From UTCFX2 sp963788305 (GTDB taxonomy: Bacteria > Chloroflexota > Anaerolineae > Anaerolineales > UBA4823): 64,000 bases of DNA. The stretch spans positions 104,624-168,623 of the forward strand of contig CAWBGK010000007.1 in assembly GCA_963788305.1 (NCBI GenBank), in the 5' to 3' direction. Position numbers and translations under genes: made by a program. The notes under the pieces were generated by a model that saw only the letters and a list, made by a program, of their open reading frames with translations, was not told the origin of the DNA and ran no database searches. The stretch's first letter is position 1, and each line of letters begins with the position of its first letter. This document shows positions 8,707 through 17,107 of the stretch, piece after piece.

Positions 8707-10080
8707 ATGAAAGCAATTCGATTCGTTCTGATTATGGTTATGATTGCCGTCATGCTTGGCTTTAATGCAGGCCCAGCTGAGGCAGCCTGGTTTGCAGCCT
8801 ATGATTCCAGCATCCTGCTTCAAAACCTGGAAGGTTCGGCTGGAAAAGTTACCCTCTATTTCTACAATCAGGATGGCACGATCAAACACACGCAGGGACC
8901 TGATGACATAACAGCCAACGGCTCGGTCGTATATTTCCCGCTGCCGGCTGCAGTCGGTTCCTTCAGTGGTTCGGTTGTGGTCAGCGCGACGGTCAACGTC
9001 GCATCCGTCAGCGTCGTTCGCGGAAATGCAGGCGCTGCGACCGGACAATACATCGCTCAGACTTCTGGCTCTACATCGGTTGCTCTGCCGATCCTGATGA
9101 AGGGTAATGGCGGGCTGCTCAACAATACCTGGTTCAATGTCCAGAATGTTGGCCTGGGTGACACGAACATCACCGTAACCTACAGCGATGGGACACCTCC
9201 TGTTGTCTTCAACGGCCTCAAGAAGGGTGCTTCTCATACATTTGATCAAAACCTGGAAACGCATCCTGTAAAAGCCTTTGCTGGGACGGTTGCAAGCAGC
9301 GCTCAGCCCGTTGTTGTCACCGTGATCCAGGAAAACCAAAAGCACATCTACGCTTCCAACGGTTTTCCGGACGGCGATACCAATCCTGTGATGCCGCTGG
9401 TCAACAAACAACCGGCAAAGCTCCTTCAGACTGGTGTGAATATTAAGAACACGACAGGTACTTCCACGAATGTAACGGTGACTTTCACCAAAGAAGATGG
9501 AACTTCCTGCACTGAAACTCAGACGCTTGCTGGTCAAGCGCTCGGTGTGTTCGCCCTCACATCGCTCTCCTCCGCCCCCAATCCCCCGTCAATCACATCC
9601 AACTGCCCCAAGTCTGGTGATTTCGTCGGGTCCGCTGAAGTCACTACGAACACTGGGCCGTCCAAACTGGCAGTGGTCGTCAACCAGTTCAAAGGCTCGC
9701 AGGCCGGCAGCGCTTATGCTGGATTTGCAAAAGCAAACGCAACCGGTAAGTTCGTTGCTCCAACGATCATGGACCACAATGGCAAGTGGAACCTCTGGTC
9801 CAGCATCACCGTGATGAACGTCGGCGCTGTCAACACAACCGTCACCTGCGCATTTACGGGTTCGGCTGTCACCAAGACGACGGCATCTCTGGTTCCGGGG
9901 AAAAGCGAAGTTATCCTTATCAACGGCGTGCTCTCAACCTCAAACGTGACCCCGTACGTCGGCGGCTCGACCTGCACTGCGAACTCAGCAGGAGCAAAGA
10001 TCATCGGAACTGTTGGATTGACCGGTTCCAATACTGCCGCGGACCAAATGGGAACATATGAGGCGATCAACATTCCGTAG
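8707..10080 (+). CDS. Secreted protein with four degenerate beta-sandwich-like repeats
   Basis: 457 residues with a clear Sec signal peptide (MKAIRFVLIMVMIAVMLGF, cleavage near AEAA-W). The mature part is rich in Thr, Val, Gly and Asn and consists of repeated units with a recurring NxxGxxxxITVTYxxDG core at roughly residues 33-58, 138-163, 239-266 and 358-382, a spacing near 100-120 residues. Predicted all-beta, extracellular. The strong AGGAGG ribosome site, good upstream promoter and terminator hairpin just downstream suggest a highly expressed single gene, perhaps a sheath, S-layer or surface-matrix component. I do not recognise a named family, and no membrane anchor is visible. Confidence 0.75.
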   Translation: MKAIRFVLIMVMIAVMLGFNAGPAEAAWFAAYDSSILLQNLEGSAGKVTLYFYNQDGTIKHTQGPDDITANGSVVYFPLPAAVGSFSGSVVVSATVNVASVSVVRGNAGAATGQYIAQTSGSTSVALPILMKGNGGLLNNTWFNVQNVGLGDTNITVTYSDGTPPVVFNGLKKGASHTFDQNLETHPVKAFAGTVASSAQPVVVTVIQENQKHIYASNGFPDGDTNPVMPLVNKQPAKLLQTGVNIKNTTGTSTNVTVTFTKEDGTSCTETQTLAGQALGVFALTSLSSAPNPPSITSNCPKSGDFVGSAEVTTNTGPSKLAVVVNQFKGSQAGSAYAGFAKANATGKFVAPTIMDHNGKWNLWSSITVMNVGAVNTTVTCAFTGSAVTKTTASLVPGKSEVILINGVLSTSNVTPYVGGSTCTANSAGAKIIGTVGLTGSNTAADQMGTYEAINIP

Positions 10081-10110
10081 CCTTCTGGACCGTAAAATTT
10101 CACATAATAT

Positions 10111-10139
10111 TAAGGGGCGACCCGACAGGTCGCCCCTTA
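10111..10139. terminator. Hairpin terminator after the secreted protein
   Basis: A perfect 12-bp stem (10111-10122 with 10128-10139, TAAGGGGCGACC) and a 5-base loop lie 30 bases after the stop. The T-run downstream is poor, so efficiency is uncertain. Confidence 0.65.
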
Positions 10140-10158
10140 GCTTTGAAAGGATCATCGT

Positions 10159-10737
10159 ATGAAACCGTTCTTATTTCTGCTCCTGGTGATCAGCCTTATC
10201 GGGATGAGCGCCTGCAGTGCGGTTTCTCCGCAGTCAAGCGTCGCTCAGACCGACGTTGCAACCACCCAATACCCGGGTCCAGCAGCAGAACAAGCTTACC
10301 CTTACCCATATCCATATGCCATGGAAGTTCCCCCAGTTTACCCATCGCCAGGAATGGAGGAGGCAACCCCTACATATAACCCCTTGCCAACACCAACTGC
10401 AGATCCAAGTTTGGGAAGGGTCCAGGGAGCATTATTCGAGGCAAAATCACCAGTCCAGGTCAGCCTCTATCTGGCAGAGATTAAAGCGGATGAGGAAGGA
10501 ACCGAAGTCTCAGCCAGGTTCAGTCCCCCAGATTCACCTCGAGTGGAAACAAATCCGGACGGTTCTTTTACGTTTGTCAACATCACTCCAGGCCGATACG
10601 CTCTGATCCTTTATACAGGATTTGCCGCTTACCTGGTGAATATCCCGGATAAAGAGGATCCAATCCTGTTTACTGTCGAAGCAGGAAAAACAATCGACCT
10701 TGGGGAACTGAATTACGACGATCTGCCGTTAGATTGA
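10159..10737 (+). CDS. Lipoprotein with carboxypeptidase-regulatory-like beta domain
   Basis: 192 residues. The N-terminus MKPFLFLLLVISLIGMSAC ends in a lipobox-like GMSAC, so the protein should be lipid-modified at Cys20 and face outside. A Pro/Tyr-rich linker (PYPYPYAMEVPPVYPSP) follows, then a domain from about residue 90 with NPDGSFTFVNITPGRYALIL, the signature of CarboxypepD_reg/SpaA-like beta folds. Function unknown; probably a surface-bound accessory protein. It is enclosed by two terminator hairpins, so it is likely a single-gene unit. Confidence 0.7.
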   Translation: MKPFLFLLLVISLIGMSACSAVSPQSSVAQTDVATTQYPGPAAEQAYPYPYPYAMEVPPVYPSPGMEEATPTYNPLPTPTADPSLGRVQGALFEAKSPVQVSLYLAEIKADEEGTEVSARFSPPDSPRVETNPDGSFTFVNITPGRYALILYTGFAAYLVNIPDKEDPILFTVEAGKTIDLGELNYDDLPLD

Positions 10738-10843
10738 GTCCCATCAAATTCGATTCTCGATCAATCCCGTTCCTAATAGACGCGATGATCAGGCCTTTTT
10801 TAGCGGTCATTTATCTTTGAGGCAGAAAATAGTGATAATATTC

Positions 10844-10872
10844 TTGGGCGCGCAATACAAATGCGCGCCCAA
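10844..10872 (+). terminator. Hairpin terminator after the lipoprotein gene
   Basis: A perfect 11-bp GC-rich stem, TTGGGCGCGCA (10844-10854) with TGCGCGCCCAA (10862-10872), 7-base loop, then AATTT. It ends 17 bases before the next start codon at 10890, so the next gene must be read through or use a promoter inside this gap. Confidence 0.65.
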
Positions 10873-10889
10873 TTTATCGTGGGAGATGA

Positions 10890-12800
10890 ATGCCCCAATT
10901 GACTTATATTGCAGCTAATTTGATGCTCAACTTGAGCTACCTCGCTCTCTTTTGTGTCAGCTGTTTAGGCTTTGGTTGGATATCCCTTCGTCTCATTAAA
11001 TCTCCAATCTGCAGCATCAGGGAGCTTTTCATCAACGCGATTTCTGCAGGAATGGGTGTCATAACATTGATCATGCTTGTGCTGGGGGCAATAAAACTGT
11101 ACTACCCGGAAGTCGGATGGGGAATCATTCTATCAGGCAGTGCTATTTTTATTTACGGGATTCTTCTAGATTATCGAAAACTGAAAACCGGCTTTGTTTT
11201 AAAACCACCGATAAAAGTTGGTTGGTTCTCATTGGTTCTATTTATAATTTTAACTTCTAGTCTCATATTTCCTCTCTTTTCAAATGCATTGGTGCCTGCC
11301 AGCCAGTACGATGAATTAGCATATCACCTGGCCATTCCCAAACTATTCGTTCAGGCTCATCGGATCACAAACATAAATTTCATTGTCTACGCAAATTGGC
11401 CTTTGGGGACTGAAATGCTGAATGCCCTCAACTTTCTATGGGCATCTGAAAATGTTGCACGATTTGTTAACTGGTTGTGCCTTGCATTATTATGCTTATG
11501 CCTTTTTCATTACGGAAAAAAATGGTTTGACTCGACCACAGGGTTGATCGCTGCAGTTATTCTTGTCACGACTCCAATGGCGCTTACCTTAGCCGGAACT
11601 AATTTGGTTGAAATCCCTCTGGCTCTTTTCACGACGCTTGCTGCGTTCAATTTGTTCGATTGGTTGGAATCCGAGCAGTCCTCCAAATTTGTCCTATCCG
11701 CTTTTTTTGCAGGAATTGCTGCAGGGATCAAGCTGAATGCAGCGATGGTCGGGGTAATCCTCGGAATAATTCTGGTGATTGGTTTGTGGTTGAAGCACCG
11801 TTCAAGACTCCGGATGATATTGAAACATTTTATTGTTTATGGGATCCTTGTCTCCCTGTTCGTTTTACCTTGGTACCTTCGTTCGTGGTACCAGACAGGA
11901 AATCCATTCTGGCCATTTCTTTACAATATTCTTGGCGGAAGGAACTGGGATGCACCCGGTTTAGGGTATCTATTAACTTATATACGCATAACGAATCTGG
12001 ATCCTAACATTGTTAACTGGATAACAGGTCTGGTTCATTTGACAATCAACTCTCCAAGATTTGGCGGTTTTGTCCTTGGTTTTACATATTTATTGACATT
12101 ACCACTTTCAATTTTTGTGACAGCTCGTTCGGAAATGTCTCGCAATCCGCTGATTGCACGGTTATTGGGCATTCTGGTGTTATTGCTTTATACATCGTGG
12201 TTTATTCAAACCCATCAAACTCGATTCTTTATGCCAGCTCTGGGAATTTTTGCATTACTGGCATCTATCGGGATAAACTGGCTGCTCCAGACCTTGTCCT
12301 CACGGTGGAGGTTGGTATTTCAAATTGCAATTGCGGTTTATTTTCTTGCCATCAGCTGGATGGCGAGCCCTCGAATGTGGGAGATCTTGCGATTAAATTA
12401 TCCTTATTTAAATGGACAAATCTCCCGAGAAGAGTTCCTTACCAACCGAATCCCTGGATTTCCGGTGTTCGATTACATCAATAAAAACCTTCCCAAAGAT
12501 GCAAAAATATTGATGTCAGTTTGGGAATCGCGCGGATATCTCCTGGACCGGGACTATATCTGGGCCAATCCTCTCAGCCAACGCACAATGATCCAGGAAG
12601 ATTTTCACTCCGTTAACCAGCTAGCCCGTGATATGCGAAGAAGGGGGATAACTCATGTCCTGCTGAACCACAGCAATTTAAAAAGGTTTCCCTACCCATT
12701 TAACCAACAAGTTGCTGATCTTTATATTTCCACACTGTCGCAAAAAGCGAAGCTGGTTTACTCAAGCAGCCCGATCGAGCTATACGAACTAATTCCCTGA
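10890..12800 (+). CDS. Polytopic membrane glycosyltransferase-like protein (GT39/ArnT-like, GT-C fold)
   Basis: 636 residues with some ten to twelve hydrophobic helices and a soluble C-terminal tail from about residue 520. ASQYDELAYHLAIPKLF after the second or third helix has the Asp-Glu pair in the first extracytoplasmic loop that is the catalytic hallmark of GT-C enzymes using polyprenyl-phosphate sugars. The tail (VWESRGYLLDRDYIW) resembles the extracellular domain of such proteins. Expected role: transfer of a sugar from a polyprenyl-phosphate donor to a glycan, lipid or protein outside the cytoplasm. A GGGAG ribosome site lies just before the ATG. Confidence 0.7.
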   Translation: MPQLTYIAANLMLNLSYLALFCVSCLGFGWISLRLIKSPICSIRELFINAISAGMGVITLIMLVLGAIKLYYPEVGWGIILSGSAIFIYGILLDYRKLKTGFVLKPPIKVGWFSLVLFIILTSSLIFPLFSNALVPASQYDELAYHLAIPKLFVQAHRITNINFIVYANWPLGTEMLNALNFLWASENVARFVNWLCLALLCLCLFHYGKKWFDSTTGLIAAVILVTTPMALTLAGTNLVEIPLALFTTLAAFNLFDWLESEQSSKFVLSAFFAGIAAGIKLNAAMVGVILGIILVIGLWLKHRSRLRMILKHFIVYGILVSLFVLPWYLRSWYQTGNPFWPFLYNILGGRNWDAPGLGYLLTYIRITNLDPNIVNWITGLVHLTINSPRFGGFVLGFTYLLTLPLSIFVTARSEMSRNPLIARLLGILVLLLYTSWFIQTHQTRFFMPALGIFALLASIGINWLLQTLSSRWRLVFQIAIAVYFLAISWMASPRMWEILRLNYPYLNGQISREEFLTNRIPGFPVFDYINKNLPKDAKILMSVWESRGYLLDRDYIWANPLSQRTMIQEDFHSVNQLARDMRRRGITHVLLNHSNLKRFPYPFNQQVADLYISTLSQKAKLVYSSSPIELYELIP

Positions 12801-12802
12801 GA

Positions 12803-13672
12803 TCAGCGAATAATTGGAAAAGAAACTGTGTAGATCGCTCGGAAAGCGATATTTTGATCCGTTGGATTTTCCCCGAGTTTCCCCCCCAGAATATATAGAT
12901 TATTGCCCAGCGAAACCGTTCCAGAATACGCGGGGATTTCTTCGGTCGGTTTTGGGAGCTCCTGCCACGTATCATTAATCGTCAAATAAATCCATGCAGT
13001 AGGCAGGTCGCCGCCTTCCTGTATTCCGCCGAGTACGCCGATAATATCACCGATCCCGGCAACTCCCATCCCATAGCGACCGACCGGCAGCGCTGCTCCA
13101 AAATGCCAGGGGGTTGAGAACTCACCTTCCAGGTCGGGGGTATAGATCAAGTTCTCATTGTTCGCCTTTTGACCATCGAAACCACCCAGCACAAAAATCC
13201 GCCCTCCAATTACTGCTGCCCCAGCGAACCCACGCGGCGAGGGCAAGGGTGATTTTTCCTGCCAGGATTCAGTATCCGGATCGAACATCCAGACCGAATC
13301 CTGAAAGCTTTCTCCATCCCAACCTCCGAACAGATAAATCCGGCCTTCAAGGGAGGCGATCGCGTAAGCGCTTAGACCAACAGGCATCGCTGGACCTTTT
13401 TCCCAGACATCCCTGCGGATATCGTAAATCTCCAGGTCTGAAGAAACCTTGCTGGATGTGGTTTTTCCACCGGGCACATACAACTTCCCACTCAATATTA
13501 CCGCCCCAACATCCGATACTGGTGTTGGTTTTAGAGATAAGGTCGTCCATTGATTATTTACAGGGTCAAACCGCTCAATGGCGCCTGATGGGTCCTCTTC
13601 CATCTGACCAGCGATCGCATAAATCAGATTCTCGCTGGCTACCGCCCCCAAACCAAAACGAGCCGTAGGCAT
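12803..13672 (-). CDS. Kelch-repeat domain (C-terminal part of a LuxR-TM-kelch protein split by an in-frame TGA)
   Basis: 289 residues of kelch/beta-propeller repeats: GRIYLFGGWDGESFQDSVW, GRIFVLGGFDGQ and NLYILGGKLGEN each give the GG doublet followed by spaced Tyr/Trp, with about six units. The frame is the same as that of the LuxR-type gene directly upstream on this strand. Only a TGA (13691-13693) lies between, and the sequence after it (WTVLPDMPTARFG) is itself kelch-like, so the propeller begins before the ATG used here. The protein would be an extracytoplasmic sensor or ligand-binding domain attached to a DNA-binding domain. It converges tail to tail with the GT39-like gene, 2 bases apart. 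Confidence 0.8.
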   Translation of the reverse strand: MPTARFGLGAVASENLIYAIAGQMEEDPSGAIERFDPVNNQWTTLSLKPTPVSDVGAVILSGKLYVPGGKTTSSKVSSDLEIYDIRRDVWEKGPAMPVGLSAYAIASLEGRIYLFGGWDGESFQDSVWMFDPDTESWQEKSPLPSPRGFAGAAVIGGRIFVLGGFDGQKANNENLIYTPDLEGEFSTPWHFGAALPVGRYGMGVAGIGDIIGVLGGIQEGGDLPTAWIYLTINDTWQELPKPTEEIPAYSGTVSLGNNLYILGGKLGENPTDQNIAFRAIYTVSFPIIR

Positions 13673-13690
13673 ATCCGGGAGGACAGTCCA

Positions 13691-14110
13691 TCAACTCGAA
13701 GCATCAGCACTCTCTGCCTGCAATTTGGATGCAGTCTCTCTTAACTTAATAAAGGAAAAAGCGGTGATAGCAACTGCTGCTAATGCAAGGACGGCAAGCA
13801 ACAGGATGACTGTGGAAGAAATCCCTGGAAAAAGGACCGTTTGGACAGGTACCTCATCGGACTGCATTACAGGCAACTTCCCATCTACAGTGGGAACAGC
13901 AACTTCTACCAAGCCGGAGTTGATCGCAAAAAGGACAGCCTCCGTTCGAGAGTTGACCTCGATTTTTGTGAAAATATTCCGGAGATGGACTTTAACTGTA
14001 TTGGTGCTGATATACAGTTGGCTGGCGATCTCTTTATTACTGGCCCCAGTTGCCAGCAGGCGCAGAATCTCCTGTTCGCGCTCGCTTAGTTCATTTCCAT
14101 TTCCAGCCAT
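13691..14110 (-). CDS. LuxR-type HTH plus one membrane helix (N-terminal part of the LuxR-TM-kelch protein)
   Basis: 139 residues. Residues 8-70 form a GerE/LuxR helix-turn-helix: LSEREQEILRLLATGASNKEI, then STNTVKVHLRNIFTKI. Around residue 100 is one hydrophobic helix (GISSTVILLLAVLALAAVAI). After a short linker the frame hits TGA and continues in frame into kelch repeats. The intact form would be about 435 residues: cytoplasmic DNA-binding domain, one TM helix, external propeller, that is, a membrane-bound one-component regulator. It is divergent from the sugar transferase gene, with about 180 bases between. The TGA may be a substitution error or a real nonsense mutation; recoding is unlikely since TGA is a normal stop elsewhere here. 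Confidence 0.8.
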   Translation of the reverse strand: MAGNGNELSEREQEILRLLATGASNKEIASQLYISTNTVKVHLRNIFTKIEVNSRTEAVLFAINSGLVEVAVPTVDGKLPVMQSDEVPVQTVLFPGISSTVILLLAVLALAAVAITAFSFIKLRETASKLQAESADASS

Positions 14111-14290
14111 AATAAAATTACCGAGGTCTCCTGTTAAAACTTAATTATTATAACATCCAGCATTTTTCATGAGGCGATGTGAAGCCAGTTTGTCGATGGA
14201 AGAGGCCACTTTTTATAAAAACACTCACCAGGGTCCCACGTTTTTATTCCCCTCAGTTCTGCACTGCGAATTATAATAGCAAGGTCAACT

Positions 14291-15223
14291 ATGTTTCGTC
14301 GTTTTTCGATCAATTTCGCCCTTTTAGCTATCTCTTTAGATGCACTGCTGGTTTGTTTGATGCTGGAAGTTTCTACGCGCCTCCGGCCTCTGCTTGGATT
14401 CTTGCCCTTTGCTGCTCATTATCCCCGGCGAATCCCGCTTAGCTGGACCATCTATTTCCTGTCTGCGTTGGTATGGATAATCGTCTTGAGCCTGTTTTCT
14501 GTCTACGACGGAAGACGGAACCTGCGAACGATAGATGCCGTAACCAGCTTGAGCCTTGGCTCGATTCTGGCTGCAATGGCTTTGGCAGGAAGCCTTTTTC
14601 TTTCATATCGCGAAGTCTCACGATTGTTATTTATTGTATTTATCATCCTGACTTATTTTTCGCTGCTTGGGTGGCGGTTAATTGCACGGATGTTCTTTCG
14701 GCTTCACCGTGGAAATGTGACTTCGCTAAGACAGGTTTTAATTCTTGGCGCCGGGGAAGCCGGTCATGTTCTTGAGCAGCAAATCCTGGCTCACCCTCAA
14801 ACAGGTTTGCGTGTAATGGGTTTCCTCGATGATCATTCGCCTGGTAATCATCCCGCATTGTTGGGCCGCCTCGATACGTTGGAAAATATCCTGGAGAGCC
14901 ACCATCCCACTGATGTCGTGATTGCATTGCCTCAACAGGCATACAAACAAATTGATCAAATCGTGACAATCCTCCACAATAAGCCTGTCAAAGTCTGGCT
15001 GATCCCGGATTATTTCCGCCTGGCGCTGCACAAATCGGCAGTTGAAGAGTTTGCCGGGATCCCTCTGCTGGACCTAAGAGCACCTTCGATTACCGAACAA
15101 CAGCGGCTGGTTAAAAGAGCATTTGATCTTGTCTGCACTGCAATCAGCCTGCCGCTTTCTCTCCCGCTGATGGGTATCATCGCTGCAGCCATCCGAATTG
15201 AAGGCTCAGGACCAATCCTTTAA
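14291..15223 (+). CDS. Undecaprenyl-phosphate sugar phosphotransferase, N-terminal part (frameshifted)
   Basis: The N-terminal 310 residues of a WbaP/CpsE-like polyisoprenyl-phosphate hexose-1-phosphate transferase: four TM helices (residues 1-130), a CoA-binding-like Rossmann domain (QVLILGAGEAGHVLEQQ, RVMGFLDDH), then a fifth membrane segment and the start of the catalytic domain (VKRAFDLVCTAISLPLSLP). The frame breaks at EGSGPIL/stop. Removing one C near 15213-15217 would restore EGSGPIFNQTRLGENG and join it to the next frame. The enzyme would load the first sugar phosphate on undecaprenyl phosphate and start a surface glycan. Confidence 0.85.
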   Translation: MFRRFSINFALLAISLDALLVCLMLEVSTRLRPLLGFLPFAAHYPRRIPLSWTIYFLSALVWIIVLSLFSVYDGRRNLRTIDAVTSLSLGSILAAMALAGSLFLSYREVSRLLFIVFIILTYFSLLGWRLIARMFFRLHRGNVTSLRQVLILGAGEAGHVLEQQILAHPQTGLRVMGFLDDHSPGNHPALLGRLDTLENILESHHPTDVVIALPQQAYKQIDQIVTILHNKPVKVWLIPDYFRLALHKSAVEEFAGIPLLDLRAPSITEQQRLVKRAFDLVCTAISLPLSLPLMGIIAAAIRIEGSGPIL

Positions 15224-15695
15224 CCAGACGCGACTTGGAGAAAACGGTCGTTTTTTCCAGATGTATAAATTTCGCACGATGTATCCTGGATCAGAAAAAG
15301 ATCGGGAAATGGTAGAGCTGAGGGATGAACAGGGCAGGTTGATCCACAAACACGCGGACGATCCACGTGTCACCCGGATTGGGAAGTTTCTCCGCCGTGC
15401 CAGCCTGGATGAGCTGGCACAATTAATCAACGTTTTAAAAGGTGAGATGAGCCTGGTCGGTCCGCGACCTGAGCTTCCTTATCTTGTGGATCAATATGAA
15501 TTCTGGCAGCGAAAGCGCTTCACAGTGCCGCAGGGAATCACAGGCTGGTGGCAGATTAATGGACGCAGCGACCGGCCTATGCATCTCCATACAGAAGATG
15601 ATCTTTATTACATCCAGCATTATTCATTGTTACTGGACATTTATATATTGCTCAAAACCGCTTTTGTTGTAATTCAGGGCAAAGGAGCCTTCTAA
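15198..15695 (+). CDS. Undecaprenyl-phosphate sugar phosphotransferase, catalytic C-terminal part
   Basis: Continues the previous gene in another frame; the real sequence starts near 15213 (FNQTRLGENGRFF), and the ATG at 15198 is an accident of the shift. All hallmarks of the bacterial sugar-transferase domain are present: MYKFRTM, SLDELAQLINVLKGEMSLVGPRPE and ITGWWQINGRSD. The joined protein would be about 467 residues, the family length. A single-base insertion in an otherwise perfect gene is more like a sequence error than decay. Confidence 0.85.
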   Translation: MKAQDQSFNQTRLGENGRFFQMYKFRTMYPGSEKDREMVELRDEQGRLIHKHADDPRVTRIGKFLRRASLDELAQLINVLKGEMSLVGPRPELPYLVDQYEFWQRKRFTVPQGITGWWQINGRSDRPMHLHTEDDLYYIQHYSLLLDIYILLKTAFVVIQGKGAF

Positions 15696-15720
15696 CCTGA
15701 GATTCAATTGATTTTGATGC

Positions 15721-15749
15721 TGGACAAAATCACAAGCCTCTAGTAAAAT
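15721..15749 (+). promoter_or_regulatory. Candidate sigma-70 promoter of rpsT
   Basis: TGGACA (15721-15726) and TAAAAT (15744-15749) with a 17-base spacer, 46 bases before the rpsT start. Each box differs from consensus at one position. Confidence 0.65.
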
Positions 15750-15794
15750 AGCAAGCCGTGATTATTTAAGGAATTATCGAACCGGAGGATCCAA

Positions 15795-16064
15795 TTGGCG
15801 AACATCAAGTCCCAAATCAAACGGAATAAGCAGAACGAAAAACGCCGCATTCGCAATCGTGTTTTCGTTGGTCGTGCACGAACTTATGTGAAGAAAGCCC
15901 GTCTGGCAATTGAAGCTGGCGGACAGGAAGAAGCCGCAGCGGCGACCCTTCAGGCGATCAGCGCCCTGGATAAAGCCGCGGAAAAAGGCGTCATCCATAA
16001 GAATAACGCTGCCCGCCGTAAAAGCCGCCTGATGAAGCATTTGAACGCGCTTAGCAAAGCTTAA
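15795..16064 (+). CDS. rpsT: 30S ribosomal protein S20
   Basis: 89 residues, the typical length of bS20, starting at a TTG (15795) preceded by GGAGGA. The N-terminus ANIKSQIKRNKQNEKRR and the Lys/Arg-rich helical body ending NAARRKSRLMKHL are diagnostic. It binds 16S rRNA early in assembly of the small subunit. It has its own promoter and a strong Rho-independent terminator, so it is a single-gene unit, as is common for this gene. A non-ATG start is also common for S20 in several bacteria and may limit its translation. Confidence 0.97.
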   Translation: MANIKSQIKRNKQNEKRRIRNRVFVGRARTYVKKARLAIEAGGQEEAAAATLQAISALDKAAEKGVIHKNNAARRKSRLMKHLNALSKA

Positions 16065-16099
16065 GCTTGACAGTTGTTATCTATTTATATCTAAGCCAG

Positions 16100-16130
16100 C
16101 GGGAGCGCCCAATTGCTCCCGTTTTTTTTT
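16100..16130 (+). terminator. Rho-independent terminator of rpsT
   Basis: Stem CGGGAGC (16100-16106) with GCTCCCG (16115-16121), 8-base loop, followed by nine T residues: a textbook terminator 36 bases after the rpsT stop. Confidence 0.92.
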
Positions 16131-16187
16131 AGGTCAATCAAGTTTTGAATAATAAATCAAGAGAATAGAAAACCGGCAATACCGTCT

Positions 16188-17078
16188 ATGCTGCCTACTT
16201 TCTTAATCGCTGGCGCTGCAAAATCAGGGAGCACAACAATTTGGGACCTTTTAAGGGACCATCCTGAGGTCTACATGGCTCCTATGAAGGAAGTGAACTA
16301 TTTCATTTCCGGAACCTGGTGGGCTCGTCACGATAAGGGGTTAGATTGGTATATCCACCTTTTTGAGGAACAAAAGGGTAAAAAAGCCTATGGAGAAGCC
16401 TCGATCAATTACATGTCGCGCATCGAGTCGGCTGAATTGATCCATCAGACTCTTCCAAATGTTGATCTGATCTTCATGCTGCGGGATCCAGTTGATCGAA
16501 TCTACTCTCAATATTGGTACCAATGCCAGGAGGGGAGCAAGCTGCCAGATTTCAACATATTCGTCCATCAGAACCATCCGTTTCTTCAAGAATGGATATG
16601 GGGCAGCCAATATGATCTGCATATAAAGCGGTTCTTGGAATTCTTTCCCGCCGAGAAAATTCATTTATTTTTGTTTGATGACCTAAAAAGCAATCCAAAC
16701 GAACTCGTGCATGAGCTTTATCAATCTGTTGGGGTGGACCCAGAATATTTGCCAAGAAATCTGCAGGCTCGCCTAAATCCTACTCGACGAGTCCGATCGT
16801 ACTGGTTTCAGCGGTTCATTGTGCGCCTTGAACGACTCGCTTACCCAAAACAATTTCCTCCAATCATCCAAAGACCTCTTCATAGGGTTCGAAAAACTCT
16901 CCGCAATGCAAATGAAAGTGCGATCTCGATCCCTCCGATGAAACCTGAAATCAGAGCAGAGCTTCAAACTCAATTCCTGGAAACGATCGATTTCGTCGAA
17001 AAGTACTTGAGTCGTCCTCTCCCGTCATGGCGAAATCGCCGCGAGATCGAGTATAATTTTTCAGCCCAATCCGGGTGA
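16188..17078 (+). CDS. PAPS-dependent sulfotransferase
   Basis: 296 residues. The 5'-phosphosulfate-binding loop is AGAAKSGSTTIWDLL at residues 8-22, and the 3'-phosphate-binding segment is DLIFMLRDPVDRIYSQY near residue 95. LFLFDDLKSNP and the spacing of these motifs fit the Sulfotransfer_1 family that acts on carbohydrates, heparan-type glycans and lipids. It would move sulfate from PAPS to a hydroxyl or amino group, perhaps on the surface glycans encoded around it. The stop (TGA 17076-17078) lies just ahead of argS. Confidence 0.85.
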   Translation: MLPTFLIAGAAKSGSTTIWDLLRDHPEVYMAPMKEVNYFISGTWWARHDKGLDWYIHLFEEQKGKKAYGEASINYMSRIESAELIHQTLPNVDLIFMLRDPVDRIYSQYWYQCQEGSKLPDFNIFVHQNHPFLQEWIWGSQYDLHIKRFLEFFPAEKIHLFLFDDLKSNPNELVHELYQSVGVDPEYLPRNLQARLNPTRRVRSYWFQRFIVRLERLAYPKQFPPIIQRPLHRVRKTLRNANESAISIPPMKPEIRAELQTQFLETIDFVEKYLSRPLPSWRNRREIEYNFSAQSG

Positions 17079-17107
17079 TCCTTCCATCCTATTTAGGACC
17101 ATTCGTC

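Noticed and set aside
8620..9537. A 305-codon minus-strand frame opposite the secreted protein
   Set aside because: It lies antisense to a well-supported gene with signal peptide, ribosome site and repeats. Its translation is Cys/Arg-rich without domain pattern, as expected for a shadow frame.
13114..13668. A 184-codon plus-strand frame opposite the kelch gene
   Set aside because: Composition rich in Arg, His, Pro and Ser and no domain; antisense to clear kelch repeats.
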